This document shows, one piece after another, positions 17,257 through 26,031 of a stretch of DNA of 50,253 bases. This DNA is from Herpetosiphonaceae bacterium (GTDB lineage Bacteria; Chloroflexota; Chloroflexia; Chloroflexales; Kallotenuaceae), in contig DASUTC010000190.1 of assembly GCA_036374795.1 (NCBI GenBank), positions 1-50,253 on the forward strand, given 5' to 3'. The first letter of the stretch is position 1; the number at the start of each line of letters is the position of its first letter. The translations under genes were made by a program, and so were the position numbers. The notes below the pieces were generated by a model. That model saw nothing but the letters and a program-made list of their open reading frames with translations, searched no databases and was not told the DNA's origin.

Positions 17257-17366
17257 GAGAACAACGGCGCAGCGGAACAACGGAACAAAAGATCCAAGCA
17301 TTGTTCGCTTGTGCGCCCGGCGCCCTTTGGGCATGGCACCCGCCTCGCTTGTTCTCGGTTCTTAAA
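17257..17366. repeat. Intergenic repeat with palindromic core between nuoK and nuoL
   Basis: The left arm carries GAGAACAA and CGGAACAA units, and the right arm carries TTGTTCT and CGGTTCT. Between them lies GCGCCC-GGCGCC followed by GCCCTTTGGGCATGGCACCC (17322-17341). That 20-mer is identical to 9084-9103 in the tsaB-fhaA gap. Confidence 0.85.
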
Positions 17367-17380
17367 TCTAAGGAAGCAAC

Positions 17381-19699
17381 ATGAATTTTTTTGAGCTAGC
17401 CTGGTTAATTCCTCTTCTGCCGCTGGCGGCGTTTGTGTTTATCACGCTGCTCTCGCCGTTCTACCGCAGCCGTGTGATCAGCGGCTGGGTGGCGATCCTG
17501 GCGATGCTGGCGGCAACTGGCCTGGCCTGGGGCATTCTGTTCCAGAGCGCGGCTGCGGGCTTTCCCGGTGGCGGCGAGGCCGCGCCGCACTCTAAAGCGG
17601 CGGGCTATCTGGCGAGCGCCGCGCCCGGCGCGCTGGCGGCTGAAGAAGAGGGCGAGGGCCATCACTTCGCGGGCTTTGGCGGCGCGTACACCCGCAGTAT
17701 GCCGTGGGCCGCGACCGGCGAGACGACTTTCAACGTCGGCTATTACATCGATGCGCCCGTGGCGCTGATGCTGGCGATGGTGACGCTGGCATCGTTCTGT
17801 ATTCATCTCTTCTCGCTGGGCTACATGGCTCACGACGAGTATCCGGCGGGTCACGAGCGACAGTCACGCTTCTTCTCGTTCATCGCGCTCTTTACGGCGT
17901 CGATGCTCGGAATGGTGCTTGCCGATAATCTGTTGCTCTTCTTCATCTGCTGGGAGCTGATGGGACTGTGCTCGTATCTGCTGATCGGCTTCTGGTACTT
18001 CAAGCCGTCGGCCTATCGCGCCGCGCGCAAGGCGTTTATCACCACGCGCATCGGCGATGTCGGCATGATGCTCGGCCTGTTCTACCTCTACACCCAGTCG
18101 GGATCGCTGACCTTCGGCACGGGCGAGGGGCAGGTCTTCAACCCTGAGTTTCTTGAGCGCATCCACGGGCAGACGACGTTCCTGGGGATGAGCGTGGCGA
18201 CGGCGATTGCGCTGCTGCTGTTCATGGGCACGATCGGCAAGTCGGCGCAGTTCCCGCTGCACGTCTGGCTGCCCGACGCGATGGAAGGTCCGACGCCGGT
18301 ATCGGCGCTGATTCACGCGGCGACGATGGTGGCGGCGGGCGTGTTCCTGGTTGCGCGCACCTATCCAATCTTTCTTGCGAGCGAGACAGCGCTGGCGGTG
18401 GTCGCGCTGGTCGGCGCGTTTACCGCGATCTTCGCGGCGCTGATCGCGGTCGGCCAGTTCGACATCAAGCGTATTCTGGCGTACTCGACGCTCTCGCAGC
18501 TTGGCTTCATGGTCGCGGCGCTCGGCGTCGGCGGCTGGGTGGCGGGCCTGTTCCACCTGCTGACGCACGCCTTCTTCAAGGCGCTGCTCTTTCTCGGCTC
18601 CGGCTCGGTGATTCACGGCATGGAGGCGGCGGTCGGGCATGATCCCGACAAGGCGCAGGACATTCGCAACATGGGCGGCCTGTCGCGCTTTATGCGTGTC
18701 ACCTGGATTACGTACATGATCGGCTATCTGGCACTGTCGGGCGTGCCGCTCTTCTCCGGCTTCTTCTCGAAGGATGAGATCCTGGCGGATGCGTTCAATG
18801 CTGGCGGCACGGTCGGCACAACAGTGTACGCGCTGCTGACGGTAGCGGCGTTCCTGACGGCGTTCTACATGACGCGGCAGATCATGGTGGTCTTCTATGG
18901 CCCGTTCCGTGGCTTCCAGCCGCGTCCCGTCGATGCGCAGGAGCACAGCGAGCCGGTGCCGGTCGAGAGTCCGGCGCATCATCCGTCGCGGTCGCCGGAG
19001 GTGGCAGGCGCGGCGCATGGCGTCACCGCCAAGACCTACGACACGCACGAGCACGGCGCGCACGGACACCACGAGGCACACGAGCCACACGAGTCGCCCT
19101 GGTCGATGACGCTGCCGCTGCTGATCCTGGCGATCTTCGCCTTTGGCGCGGGCTACGCCAACTGGCCGTTTGCCGAAGTTACCGGCGGTGGGCACTGGCT
19201 CTCGCACTACCTGGGGCAGGAGGCTGCCGCGTTCAACATCACCACTGCCGCCATTGCGACTGGCCTTGCGTTCCTTGGGATCTTCCTGGGCTGGGCGCTC
19301 TACCGGGGCGCGTTCGCCCGCTCGACCGATCTCGATCCGCTTGAGGCGCGAGCGCCGGGCCTGTTCCGTCTGCTCAACCGCAAGTTCTACTTCGACGAGC
19401 TGTATGGAGCGACGATTGGCCGCTTTACCAACTGGCTCGGTCGCGGCCTCGGCTTCTTCGACCAGAACGTGGTCGACGGCACGGTCAACGGCGTTGGCTT
19501 CGGCTCGCTGCTGCTGGCGAAGATCAACTTCATCCTCGATGACTTTGTGCTGAACCAGGGCGCTGATACGCTGGCGGACGCGACGACGTACACCGGCGAT
19601 GGGCTGCGCCAGACGATCACCGGCAAGATTCAGGATTACGGCGTGCTGATCTTCGCCGGCGTGGTGATGCTGGCGGTGATCTATTTGTATGCATTCTAA
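17381..19699 (+). CDS. nuoL: NADH-quinone oxidoreductase subunit L, enlarged
   Basis: 772 residues against about 610-650 normally. NuoL is the distal proton-pumping subunit with the lateral helix that runs along the membrane arm. The antiporter core is typical (LLFFICWELMGLCSYLLIGF; KSAQFPLHVWLPDAMEGPTP; LTHAFFKALLFLGSGS). Three additions are visible: a loop at about 50-105; a His-rich loop at about 515-573 containing HEHGAHGHHEAHEPHE; and a longer lateral-helix region. In the last, 41 residues separate VNGVG from GKIQDYG, where about 15 are usual. An AAGGA site precedes the ATG. Confidence 0.94.
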   Translation: MNFFELAWLIPLLPLAAFVFITLLSPFYRSRVISGWVAILAMLAATGLAWGILFQSAAAGFPGGGEAAPHSKAAGYLASAAPGALAAEEEGEGHHFAGFGGAYTRSMPWAATGETTFNVGYYIDAPVALMLAMVTLASFCIHLFSLGYMAHDEYPAGHERQSRFFSFIALFTASMLGMVLADNLLLFFICWELMGLCSYLLIGFWYFKPSAYRAARKAFITTRIGDVGMMLGLFYLYTQSGSLTFGTGEGQVFNPEFLERIHGQTTFLGMSVATAIALLLFMGTIGKSAQFPLHVWLPDAMEGPTPVSALIHAATMVAAGVFLVARTYPIFLASETALAVVALVGAFTAIFAALIAVGQFDIKRILAYSTLSQLGFMVAALGVGGWVAGLFHLLTHAFFKALLFLGSGSVIHGMEAAVGHDPDKAQDIRNMGGLSRFMRVTWITYMIGYLALSGVPLFSGFFSKDEILADAFNAGGTVGTTVYALLTVAAFLTAFYMTRQIMVVFYGPFRGFQPRPVDAQEHSEPVPVESPAHHPSRSPEVAGAAHGVTAKTYDTHEHGAHGHHEAHEPHESPWSMTLPLLILAIFAFGAGYANWPFAEVTGGGHWLSHYLGQEAAAFNITTAAIATGLAFLGIFLGWALYRGAFARSTDLDPLEARAPGLFRLLNRKFYFDELYGATIGRFTNWLGRGLGFFDQNVVDGTVNGVGFGSLLLAKINFILDDFVLNQGADTLADATTYTGDGLRQTITGKIQDYGVLIFAGVVMLAVIYLYAF

Positions 19700-19758
19700 G
19701 AACCAAGAACCCAGAACCAAAAAGTTGTTTGCTACGCTGGTTCTCAGTTCTCGGTTCT
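19699..19758. repeat. Heptamer-repeat hairpin between nuoL and the first nuoM
   Basis: The left arm is AGAACCA AGAACCC AGAACCA (19699-19719). The right arm is TGGTTCT CAGTTCT CGGTTCT (19738-19758). The arms match at 18 of 21 positions around an 18-nt loop. The left arm overlaps the last base of the nuoL stop codon. Confidence 0.85.
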
Positions 19759-19773
19759 CGCTAATGGAGCAAC

Positions 19774-21459
19774 ATGGAACAGTCCATTAACTATCTCAAT
19801 TTTCGCGGTGGCGTTCCCTGGCTGAGCCTGCTGATCTTCCTGCCGCTGCTCGGCGCGGTGCTGGCGGCGATCACGCCTGAGGGACGCGATGGGCGGGCGG
19901 GTGCCCCCTGGGCGAAGTGGGGCACCTTCTTGCTTAGCCTGGCTCCGCTCGGCATCGCGATCTATCTGGCGGCGACCTACCAGGGCCGCACCGTGGATAA
20001 CGGACTCCAGCAGGTCTACGACTATGCCGAAAGCCTGCCGTGGATCAGCGTGCTCGGCGTGACCTACACGCTCGGCCTCGACGGTATTTCGCTGCCGCTG
20101 GTGCTGCTGACAACGCTGATGACGCCGCTGGGTATTCTGGCCTCGTTCAATCTGCGGGAGCGTCCGGCCTATTTCTTCGCGCTGATCCTGCTGATGGAGA
20201 CGGCGATGCTGGGCGTTTTTCTGTCGCTCAACTTCTTCCTGTTCTTCATCTTCTGGGAAGTCTCGCTGATCCCCGGCTTCTTCTTGATCAGCACGTGGGG
20301 CCGCGAGAACCGGCGCTATGCCGCGTTCAAGTTCTTTGTCTATACGATGGCGGGCTCGGTGACGATGCTGCTGGCCTTCGAGTTCTTCTATCTGGCCGCC
20401 GGAACGTTCGACATCGTGCAGTTGACGCGCCTGTCGCAGGGCTTGCCGGTGCAGGGCGTGCAGGGCAACCTCTCGGATCTGGTCTTCGGCTTCATGCAGC
20501 GCCTGGGCGTGGTCAATATCCTGGGTGGCTCGCCCGGCTTCTACATGGGCGCGCTCTTCCTGGGCGTCTTCGTCGCGCTGGCGGTCAAGCTGGCGGTCTG
20601 GCCGTTCCATACGTGGCTGCCCGACGCCTATAGCGAGGCTCCGACCTCCGCGTCGATGCTGATCGCGGGCGTGCTGACCAAGATGGGCGCGTTCGCGATG
20701 CTGCGGCTGATGCTGCCGATCTTCCCGACGCAGATGCAGCAGGCCGCGCCGGTGCTGGGCTTCTTCGCCTTCATGAGCATTATCGTCGGCGCGTGGGTCG
20801 CCTACAACATCGCGCGCAATCCAGAGCGCCGCGAGCGCAAGCTCAACGATCTGAAGCGCGTGATCTCGTATCTGTCGATCAACCACATGGGCTACGTCAT
20901 GCTGGCGATTGCCGCTGCGGGCGCTGCGGGCGCTGCCGGCGATCTCAATAGCCGCGCGATTGCGCTCAACGGCGCGGTGATGCAGATGTTCGCGCATGGC
21001 CTCTCGACGGGCGCGCTATTCTTCCTGGCGGGCATCCTGGCCGAGCGCACCGGCACGTATGAGCTGACCGCGTTCGGCGGCCTGCGGATGGTCGTGCCGC
21101 TCTTCGCGGGTCTGATGGGCATCGCGATGTTCGCCAACCTGGGGCTGCCCGGTATGGCCGGTTTTGTGGGCGAGTTCTTTATCTTCCGTGGCACGTGGCC
21201 GACGCTGCCCGCGCTGACGATCGTCTCGATGATCGGCCTGGTGATCTCGGCGCTGGCGCTGCTGCTGATGTACCAGCGTATCTTTTCGGGGCCGGTCAAC
21301 GAGCGGCTGCGCGCGCTGCCCGACATCAATCTGCGTGAGTGGAGCGTCCTGCTGCCGCTGCTGGCCCTGCTGATCGTCTTTGGCGTGTACCCGCTGCCGC
21401 TGATGAGCATCGCCAATCAGACGGCGCTGGCTGTCGTGCGCTTCTTTGCTGGAGCCTAA
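19774..21459 (+). CDS. nuoM: NADH-quinone oxidoreductase subunit M, first copy
   Basis: 561 residues, antiporter-like membrane subunit. NuoM identity rests on LGLDGISLPLVLLTTLMTPL, FFIFWEVSLIPGFFLIS (its Glu is the conserved helix-5 residue) and AVWPFHTWLPDAYSEAPTS with the conserved Lys just before it (VKLAVWPFH). A second gene with the same family features follows immediately, so this genome encodes two NuoM-type pumps in one operon. GGAGC lies just upstream of the ATG. Confidence 0.93.
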   Translation: MEQSINYLNFRGGVPWLSLLIFLPLLGAVLAAITPEGRDGRAGAPWAKWGTFLLSLAPLGIAIYLAATYQGRTVDNGLQQVYDYAESLPWISVLGVTYTLGLDGISLPLVLLTTLMTPLGILASFNLRERPAYFFALILLMETAMLGVFLSLNFFLFFIFWEVSLIPGFFLISTWGRENRRYAAFKFFVYTMAGSVTMLLAFEFFYLAAGTFDIVQLTRLSQGLPVQGVQGNLSDLVFGFMQRLGVVNILGGSPGFYMGALFLGVFVALAVKLAVWPFHTWLPDAYSEAPTSASMLIAGVLTKMGAFAMLRLMLPIFPTQMQQAAPVLGFFAFMSIIVGAWVAYNIARNPERRERKLNDLKRVISYLSINHMGYVMLAIAAAGAAGAAGDLNSRAIALNGAVMQMFAHGLSTGALFFLAGILAERTGTYELTAFGGLRMVVPLFAGLMGIAMFANLGLPGMAGFVGEFFIFRGTWPTLPALTIVSMIGLVISALALLLMYQRIFSGPVNERLRALPDINLREWSVLLPLLALLIVFGVYPLPLMSIANQTALAVVRFFAGA

Positions 21460-21462
21460 CGC

Positions 21463-23046
21463 ATGAATATCTTTCCCTTGTTTCCGCTGCCGCAAGGAGT
21501 GCCGTACCTCAGCTTCATCTGGCTGGTGATGCTGGTCGGCGCGGTGATTATCGCGGTGCTGCCGGGTAGCGCCAAGAACGCGATCCGCTGGACTGCGGCA
21601 ATCTGCTCGTTTCTCTCGCTGGTCGTTTCGCTGCTGGTCTATTTCGCCTACGATCCTGCCGGTCCGACGTTCCAGTTCGTTGAGTATCTGAACTGGGTGC
21701 CGAGCCTGGGCATAGCCTACTTCGTCGGTGCGGACGGCATCAGCCTGGCGATGCTGATCCTCAACGGCTTTGTGATCTTCACCGGCTCGCTGATCTCGTG
21801 GAATATCGAGAACCGGGTCAAAGAATATTTCGTCCTGCTGCTGCTGCTGGTCGTCGGTGTCTATGGCGTCTTCATGTCGCTCGATCTGTTCCTGTTCTTT
21901 GTGTTCTACGAGCTGGCCGTGCTGCCGATGTACCTGCTGATCGGCGTGTGGGGCTCGACGCGCAAAGAGTACGGCGCGATGAAGCTGACGCTCTATCTGA
22001 TGATCGGATCGGCGTTTTGTATCATCGGCATGCTGGCGATCTACTTCGGCTCAGGGCTGCGCACGTTCAATATGGTCGAGCTGGCGAATATCCGTCCGGG
22101 CTTCTCGACGGGCTTCCAGTTCGCGTTCTTTATGCCGATGTTCGTGGGCTTCGCGGTGCTGGCGGGTATGTTCCCGTTCCACACGTGGTCGCCCACAGGC
22201 CACGTTGCCGCCCCGACCGCCGTGTCGATGCTGCACGCGGGCGTGCTGATGAAGCTGGGCGCGTACGGCTGTCTGCGCGCGGCGATCTGGCTGATGCCCG
22301 AAGGCGCGCAGATCTGGGCGCCGGTGATCATCACGCTGACGCTGCTGAACGTGGTCTATGGCGCGTATATCGCGATGGCGCAGCGCGACTTCAAGTATGT
22401 GATCGGCTACTCGTCGGTGTCGCACATGGGCCTGGTGGTGATGGGCCTCGCGGCGCTGAACCAGATCAGCATCAACGGCGCGGTCTTGCAGATGTTCGCG
22501 CACGGCGTGATGACCGCGCTTTTCTTCGCGGTTGTGGGGCGGATGGTCTACGACCGCACGCACACGCGGCAGTTGCCGGAGCTGGGCGGCCTGGCGCAGG
22601 TCTTCCCGTTCGCCGCGCTGATGTTCATCATCGGCGGCTTTAGCTCGATGGGCATGCCGGGCACGGCGGGCTTCTTCGCCGAGTTCAATATCTTCCTGGG
22701 CGTGTGGGCGCGCTTCCCGCTGGTGGCGGTGCTGGCCGGGATCGCGATCCCGATCACGGCGGCGTATATCCTGCGCGTCGTGCGTCAGGTCTTCTTCGGC
22801 GAGATCCGCAATCCCGAATTCCGCCGCCTGCCCAAGCTGACCTGGCAGGAGTATACCAGCGGGGCGATCCTGGCGACGCTGGTGCTCGTGCTGGGCCTGT
22901 TCCCGGATCTGATGCATCCGATCGTCAACAGCAGCGTGACGCCGGTGGTGCAGCGGCTGGAAACAGCGCGCCAAACGCTGAGCGTCGTCGGTAATCCGCT
23001 CCTGGGCGATAATCCTAGCTTGGAAGCACAGGAAGGTCAACGATAA
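21463..23046 (+). CDS. nuoM: NADH-quinone oxidoreductase subunit M, second copy
   Basis: 527 residues, starting 3 bp after the first nuoM. It is clearly NuoM-like: VGADGISLAMLILNGFVIF, LFFVFYELAVLPMYLLIGVWG, FPFHTWSPTGHVAAPTAVSM and FKYVIGYSSVSHMG. It differs from the first copy throughout, for example in reading FYELAVLP in place of FWEVSLIP, so it is an old paralogue and not a recent duplication. Its stop overlaps the nuoN start. Together with the first copy it points to a complex I with an additional pumping module. Confidence 0.92.
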   Translation: MNIFPLFPLPQGVPYLSFIWLVMLVGAVIIAVLPGSAKNAIRWTAAICSFLSLVVSLLVYFAYDPAGPTFQFVEYLNWVPSLGIAYFVGADGISLAMLILNGFVIFTGSLISWNIENRVKEYFVLLLLLVVGVYGVFMSLDLFLFFVFYELAVLPMYLLIGVWGSTRKEYGAMKLTLYLMIGSAFCIIGMLAIYFGSGLRTFNMVELANIRPGFSTGFQFAFFMPMFVGFAVLAGMFPFHTWSPTGHVAAPTAVSMLHAGVLMKLGAYGCLRAAIWLMPEGAQIWAPVIITLTLLNVVYGAYIAMAQRDFKYVIGYSSVSHMGLVVMGLAALNQISINGAVLQMFAHGVMTALFFAVVGRMVYDRTHTRQLPELGGLAQVFPFAALMFIIGGFSSMGMPGTAGFFAEFNIFLGVWARFPLVAVLAGIAIPITAAYILRVVRQVFFGEIRNPEFRRLPKLTWQEYTSGAILATLVLVLGLFPDLMHPIVNSSVTPVVQRLETARQTLSVVGNPLLGDNPSLEAQEGQR

Positions 23047-24701
23047 TGCAGTTTAGCTTTTTTCCAGATGTGCTGAAGATCCTGCCGGAGCTGATGCTGG
23101 CGCTGCTGGCGATCATGGTCGTCGTCGGCGATCTCTTCAGCGGCGATGCTTCCGAGGAGCAGCGCTTTGCCGATGCCGCCTCGACGACGGCGATGGGCCT
23201 GGGCCTGGTGCTGGTGCTAGTGGTGTTGCAGGGTGGCTATATCGTCAACCGCTTCATCGATCCGTCGGCGGTCGATACAGGAGCGGGCGGTATCGCCGGT
23301 TTCTTCGCCAATGTCTTCCGCAACTTGCAGAGCGTCACCGAGTCCACGGCGGGTCCCGGCGGTCAGCCGGGCAATGTGCTGCTCAACGGCGCGTTCGTGG
23401 TCGATAACCTGACGATGCTGTCGCGGCTGCTCTTTATCTCGGCGGCGCTGATCACGGCGCTGCTGACCAGGGATTATGCCTCAAGCGCCAATCCCGCAGA
23501 GTTCTATGGCCTGCTGCTCTTCTCGACGATCGGCATGAACCTGATGGCGGGCGCGGGCGAGATGATCAGCGCGTATCTGGCGCTGGAGCTGGCCTCGGTG
23601 TCGCTGTATATCATGGCGGGCTACTTCAAAGGCGATCTGCGCTCGTCAGAGGCCGGGATCAAGTATTACATCTTCGGCGCGCTATCGTCGGGTATTCTGC
23701 TGTACGGCCTGTCGCTGTGGTACGGCTACGCGGCCTACAATAAGATCGAGAGTCCGACGACCTTCAGCGCGATCACGCAGGTGATCGCGCAGGCGGGCAG
23801 CAACTCGAATCTGCTCTATCTGGCGCTGATCTTTATCATCGCCGGCCTGGGCTATAAGGTCGCGGTGGTGCCGTTCCACTCGTGGTCGCCCGACGTGTAC
23901 CAGGGCGCGCCGACGCCGGTCACGGCCTTCCTGTCGACGGCATCGAAGGCGGCGGGCTTTGTGCTGCTGTATCGCGTGCTGGTCAACGGCTTTGGTCCGC
24001 TGGCGGGCACGGCGGCGGTGACAAGCGGCTTTGGCGGCTGGGCCAGCATCCTGGCGTTCATCGCCTTCCTGACGATGACCTACGGCAATCTGGCGGCGAT
24101 CACGCAGACCAATGCAAAGCGCCTGCTGGCCTACTCGTCGATCGCACACGCGGGCTTCCTGCTGCTCGGCCTGATCGCGGCGTATGCGCCCGGTGGCACC
24201 ACGGGCCAGTTCTCGCAGTTTGGCGTGCCGTCGCTGATCTTCTATCTGGTGGCCTACACCTTCACCAACCTGGGCGCGTTCGGCGCGCTGGCGGCGGTCA
24301 GCCGCGTGGTCGGCGGCGATCAGATGAGCGATCTGAACGGGCTGTACAAGCGCAATCTGGGCCTGGCGGTGCTGCTGGTGATCTTTGTGCTGTCGCTGGC
24401 CGGTATTCCGCCGCTGAGCGGCTTCTGGGCCAAGTTCCTGGTCTTCCAGGCGGGCTGGGAAAGCGGCGCGATCTGGCTGGTAGTGGTCGCGGTGCTCAAC
24501 ACGATTATCAGCCTGTACTACTACCTGCGCATGCTCAAGGCGATCTTCATCAACGAGCCGACCGACGACCGGCGGATCAGTGTTCCGGCTGGGATCAACT
24601 TCTCGCTGGTGCTTTCGGCGATCATCGTCTTTGTGATGGGCCTGATCCCCAACTTCTTCCTGCCCGCGATCAACAGCGTGACGCAGGTGGCTGGCGGATA
24701 G
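23046..24701 (+). CDS. nuoN: NADH-quinone oxidoreductase subunit N
   Basis: 551 residues, the third antiporter-like class, next to NuoK in the membrane arm. Signatures include YLALELASVSLYIMAGY, GIKYYIFGALSSGILLYG, VAVVPFHSWSPDVYQGAPTP and AYSSIAHAGFLLLG. It is longer than E. coli NuoN (about 485) because of a loop at about 65-110 rich in Gly, Pro and Ala. Start and preceding stop overlap (TAATG). It ends the operon: a strong palindrome follows at 24742. nuoE, nuoF and nuoG are not in the operon. Confidence 0.94.
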   Translation: MQFSFFPDVLKILPELMLALLAIMVVVGDLFSGDASEEQRFADAASTTAMGLGLVLVLVVLQGGYIVNRFIDPSAVDTGAGGIAGFFANVFRNLQSVTESTAGPGGQPGNVLLNGAFVVDNLTMLSRLLFISAALITALLTRDYASSANPAEFYGLLLFSTIGMNLMAGAGEMISAYLALELASVSLYIMAGYFKGDLRSSEAGIKYYIFGALSSGILLYGLSLWYGYAAYNKIESPTTFSAITQVIAQAGSNSNLLYLALIFIIAGLGYKVAVVPFHSWSPDVYQGAPTPVTAFLSTASKAAGFVLLYRVLVNGFGPLAGTAAVTSGFGGWASILAFIAFLTMTYGNLAAITQTNAKRLLAYSSIAHAGFLLLGLIAAYAPGGTTGQFSQFGVPSLIFYLVAYTFTNLGAFGALAAVSRVVGGDQMSDLNGLYKRNLGLAVLLVIFVLSLAGIPPLSGFWAKFLVFQAGWESGAIWLVVVAVLNTIISLYYYLRMLKAIFINEPTDDRRISVPAGINFSLVLSAIIVFVMGLIPNFFLPAINSVTQVAGG

Positions 24702-24741
24702 GCTGTCGCTGCTCGCACGGCAATTTGTCGATGTATTGATT

Positions 24742-24773
24742 CCGTAGGGGCGTGTTGCAATACGCCCCTACGG
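24742..24773. terminator. 12-bp perfect palindrome after nuoN
   Basis: CCGTAGGGGCGT / ACGCCCCTACGG with an 8-nt loop. It is placed to end the nuo transcript. The GTAGGGGCG...CGCCCCTAC pattern resembles dispersed palindromes found in many bacterial genomes, so it may also be a REP-like repeat. Confidence 0.7.
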
Positions 24774-24809
24774 ATCGTGGAATGGCTAACGATGGTTCGA
24801 GGATTAAGG

Positions 24810-25322
24810 ATGAGTATGCTGGCGGGGCTGCTCCTGCTGCTGGCGGCCTGCGGCAGCGGCGCGGCGTCCAATGGCGGCCAGTCCGCTACCCCGGCCCCAG
24901 CCGATCAGCAGGCGCAGGGTGGGAGTCAGCCAGGCGCTCCCGCTACGCCGGGCACTGCCGACGAAGGGGCCTTGCCGCTCGCGGTGCTGACCCGCTCAGG
25001 TGGCATCCAGGGCAGCACCGAGACGCTGGTGGTGCAGAGCGATGGCCTGCTGCGGCTGATCGACGGCGACATCGGCGGACAGCCGCTCAAAGAGGCGCGG
25101 GCGACAGCGGCGCAGATCGATACGCTGAAAGCGGCGGTGCAGGCCGAGGGCTGGCAGCAGTTGCAGGAGACGTACGGCGCGCAGACGCCCGATGCCTATG
25201 CCTACACGATCAGCGCGAACTCCAAGACGATCACGACGTATGACGGCGCGCAAAATCCGCCGCTGCTCGATGATGTGCTGCGCCAGCTCAACGATCTGTG
25301 GCAGCACGCGCTGACGAGCTAG
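24810..25322 (+). CDS. Putative lipoprotein of unknown function
   Basis: 170 residues from the ATG at 24810, which has GAGG seven bases upstream; ATGs at 24777, 24792 and 24816 are also in frame. A lipoprotein signal is clear (MLAGLLLLLAACGSG, lipobox LAAC), then a Ser/Pro/Gln/Gly-rich linker of about 45 residues. The remaining 110 residues form a small domain with LPLAVLTRSGGIQGSTETLVV and TISANSKTITTYDG. I do not recognise a specific family, although the TRSGGI...L.V..DG pattern is common in uncharacterised bacterial lipoproteins. The product should be anchored to the outer face of the membrane. Its stop overlaps that of the convergent coaE. Confidence 0.75.
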   Translation: MSMLAGLLLLLAACGSGAASNGGQSATPAPADQQAQGGSQPGAPATPGTADEGALPLAVLTRSGGIQGSTETLVVQSDGLLRLIDGDIGGQPLKEARATAAQIDTLKAAVQAEGWQQLQETYGAQTPDAYAYTISANSKTITTYDGAQNPPLLDDVLRQLNDLWQHALTS

Positions 25323-25987
25323 CCGGTAAACGGCCGATCTTCACCCCCGAAGCCCGCCCCTTGAATTGCGCTCAAGGCCGCATCGACCTGCCGCTCGGTC
25401 TGCGCAAGCGCGCCGCTGTTGTCAATCACGACATCGGCGACGGCAACTTTCTCATGCTGCGGCGGCTGCGCCGCGATCCGCTGTCGCGCGTCGGCCTCGC
25501 TCATGCCGCGCAGTGCTACCAGCCGCCGGATCTGCTCCTGCTCGTCGCAGATGACCACCCACACGGCATCGCAGAACGCGGGATAGCCCGCCTCGATCAG
25601 CTTGATCGCATCCACGACCGCGATCTCGCGGCGCTGGCGCTGCTGCGCGGCGGCATCGCGCTGGTGGAGCCAGGCCAGAATTGCCGCGCGCGTGGCGGGA
25701 TGGACGATGCGCTCAAGGGTGGTGAGCGCCGCCGGATCGCCGAAGACCACGCGGCCCAGCGCAGGCCGGTCGATCGGGCCGCCCGGCATCTGGAGGATAC
25801 CCGGCCCGAAGACCTCGACGATCTGCCGGTAGGCTGGCTGCCCGACCTCCATCACCTGTCGCGTGACGGCATCCGCGTCGATGATCTGCGCGCCGCGCGC
25901 CGCGAGCATCCCGACGACTGTGCTTTTCCCGCAGCCGATGTTGCCGGTCAGGCCGATCAGGTAGAGATGTAGGAATTGTCGAGTCAT
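25319..25987 (-). CDS. coaE: Dephospho-CoA kinase
   Basis: 222 residues. Performs the last step of coenzyme A synthesis, phosphorylating the ribose 3'-OH of dephospho-CoA. The P-loop is GLTGNIGCGKSTV near the N-terminus, followed by the substrate motif IIDADAVTRQV. The lid and C-terminal region shows RERIAAQP-like spacing (DARQRIAAQPPQHEKVAVADVVIDNSG, core AVADVVIDNSG), typical of CoaE. I chose the ATG at 25987. Upstream codons fall in the intergenic heptamer repeat. The 3' end overlaps the stop of the convergent lipoprotein gene. Confidence 0.93.
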   Translation of the reverse strand: MTRQFLHLYLIGLTGNIGCGKSTVVGMLAARGAQIIDADAVTRQVMEVGQPAYRQIVEVFGPGILQMPGGPIDRPALGRVVFGDPAALTTLERIVHPATRAAILAWLHQRDAAAQQRQRREIAVVDAIKLIEAGYPAFCDAVWVVICDEQEQIRRLVALRGMSEADARQRIAAQPPQHEKVAVADVVIDNSGALAQTERQVDAALSAIQGAGFGGEDRPFTG

Positions 25988-25993
25988 AATCGT

Positions 25994-26028
25994 AGGTTCG
26001 AGTTCAAGGTTTCGAGTTTCGAGTTCAG
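25994..26028. repeat. Heptamer array between coaE and the ABC-F gene
   Basis: Five consecutive 7-nt units: AGGTTCG, AGTTCAA, GGTTTCG, AGTTTCG, AGTTCAG. It is followed by GCCTCACCCCGC, which also follows the heptamers at 29031-29065 in nearly the same form. It lies between two minus-strand genes. Confidence 0.8.
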
Positions 26029-26031
26029 GCC

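Noticed and set aside
17864-19720. 618-codon minus-strand frame opposite nuoL
   Set aside because: Antisense shadow of a strong coding gene; composition (Arg, His, Gln, Glu) is typical of GC-rich complements and no domain is visible.
21798-22643. 281-codon frame inside the second nuoM
   Set aside because: Alternative frame of nuoM. It does not match any family and lies wholly within a confident gene.
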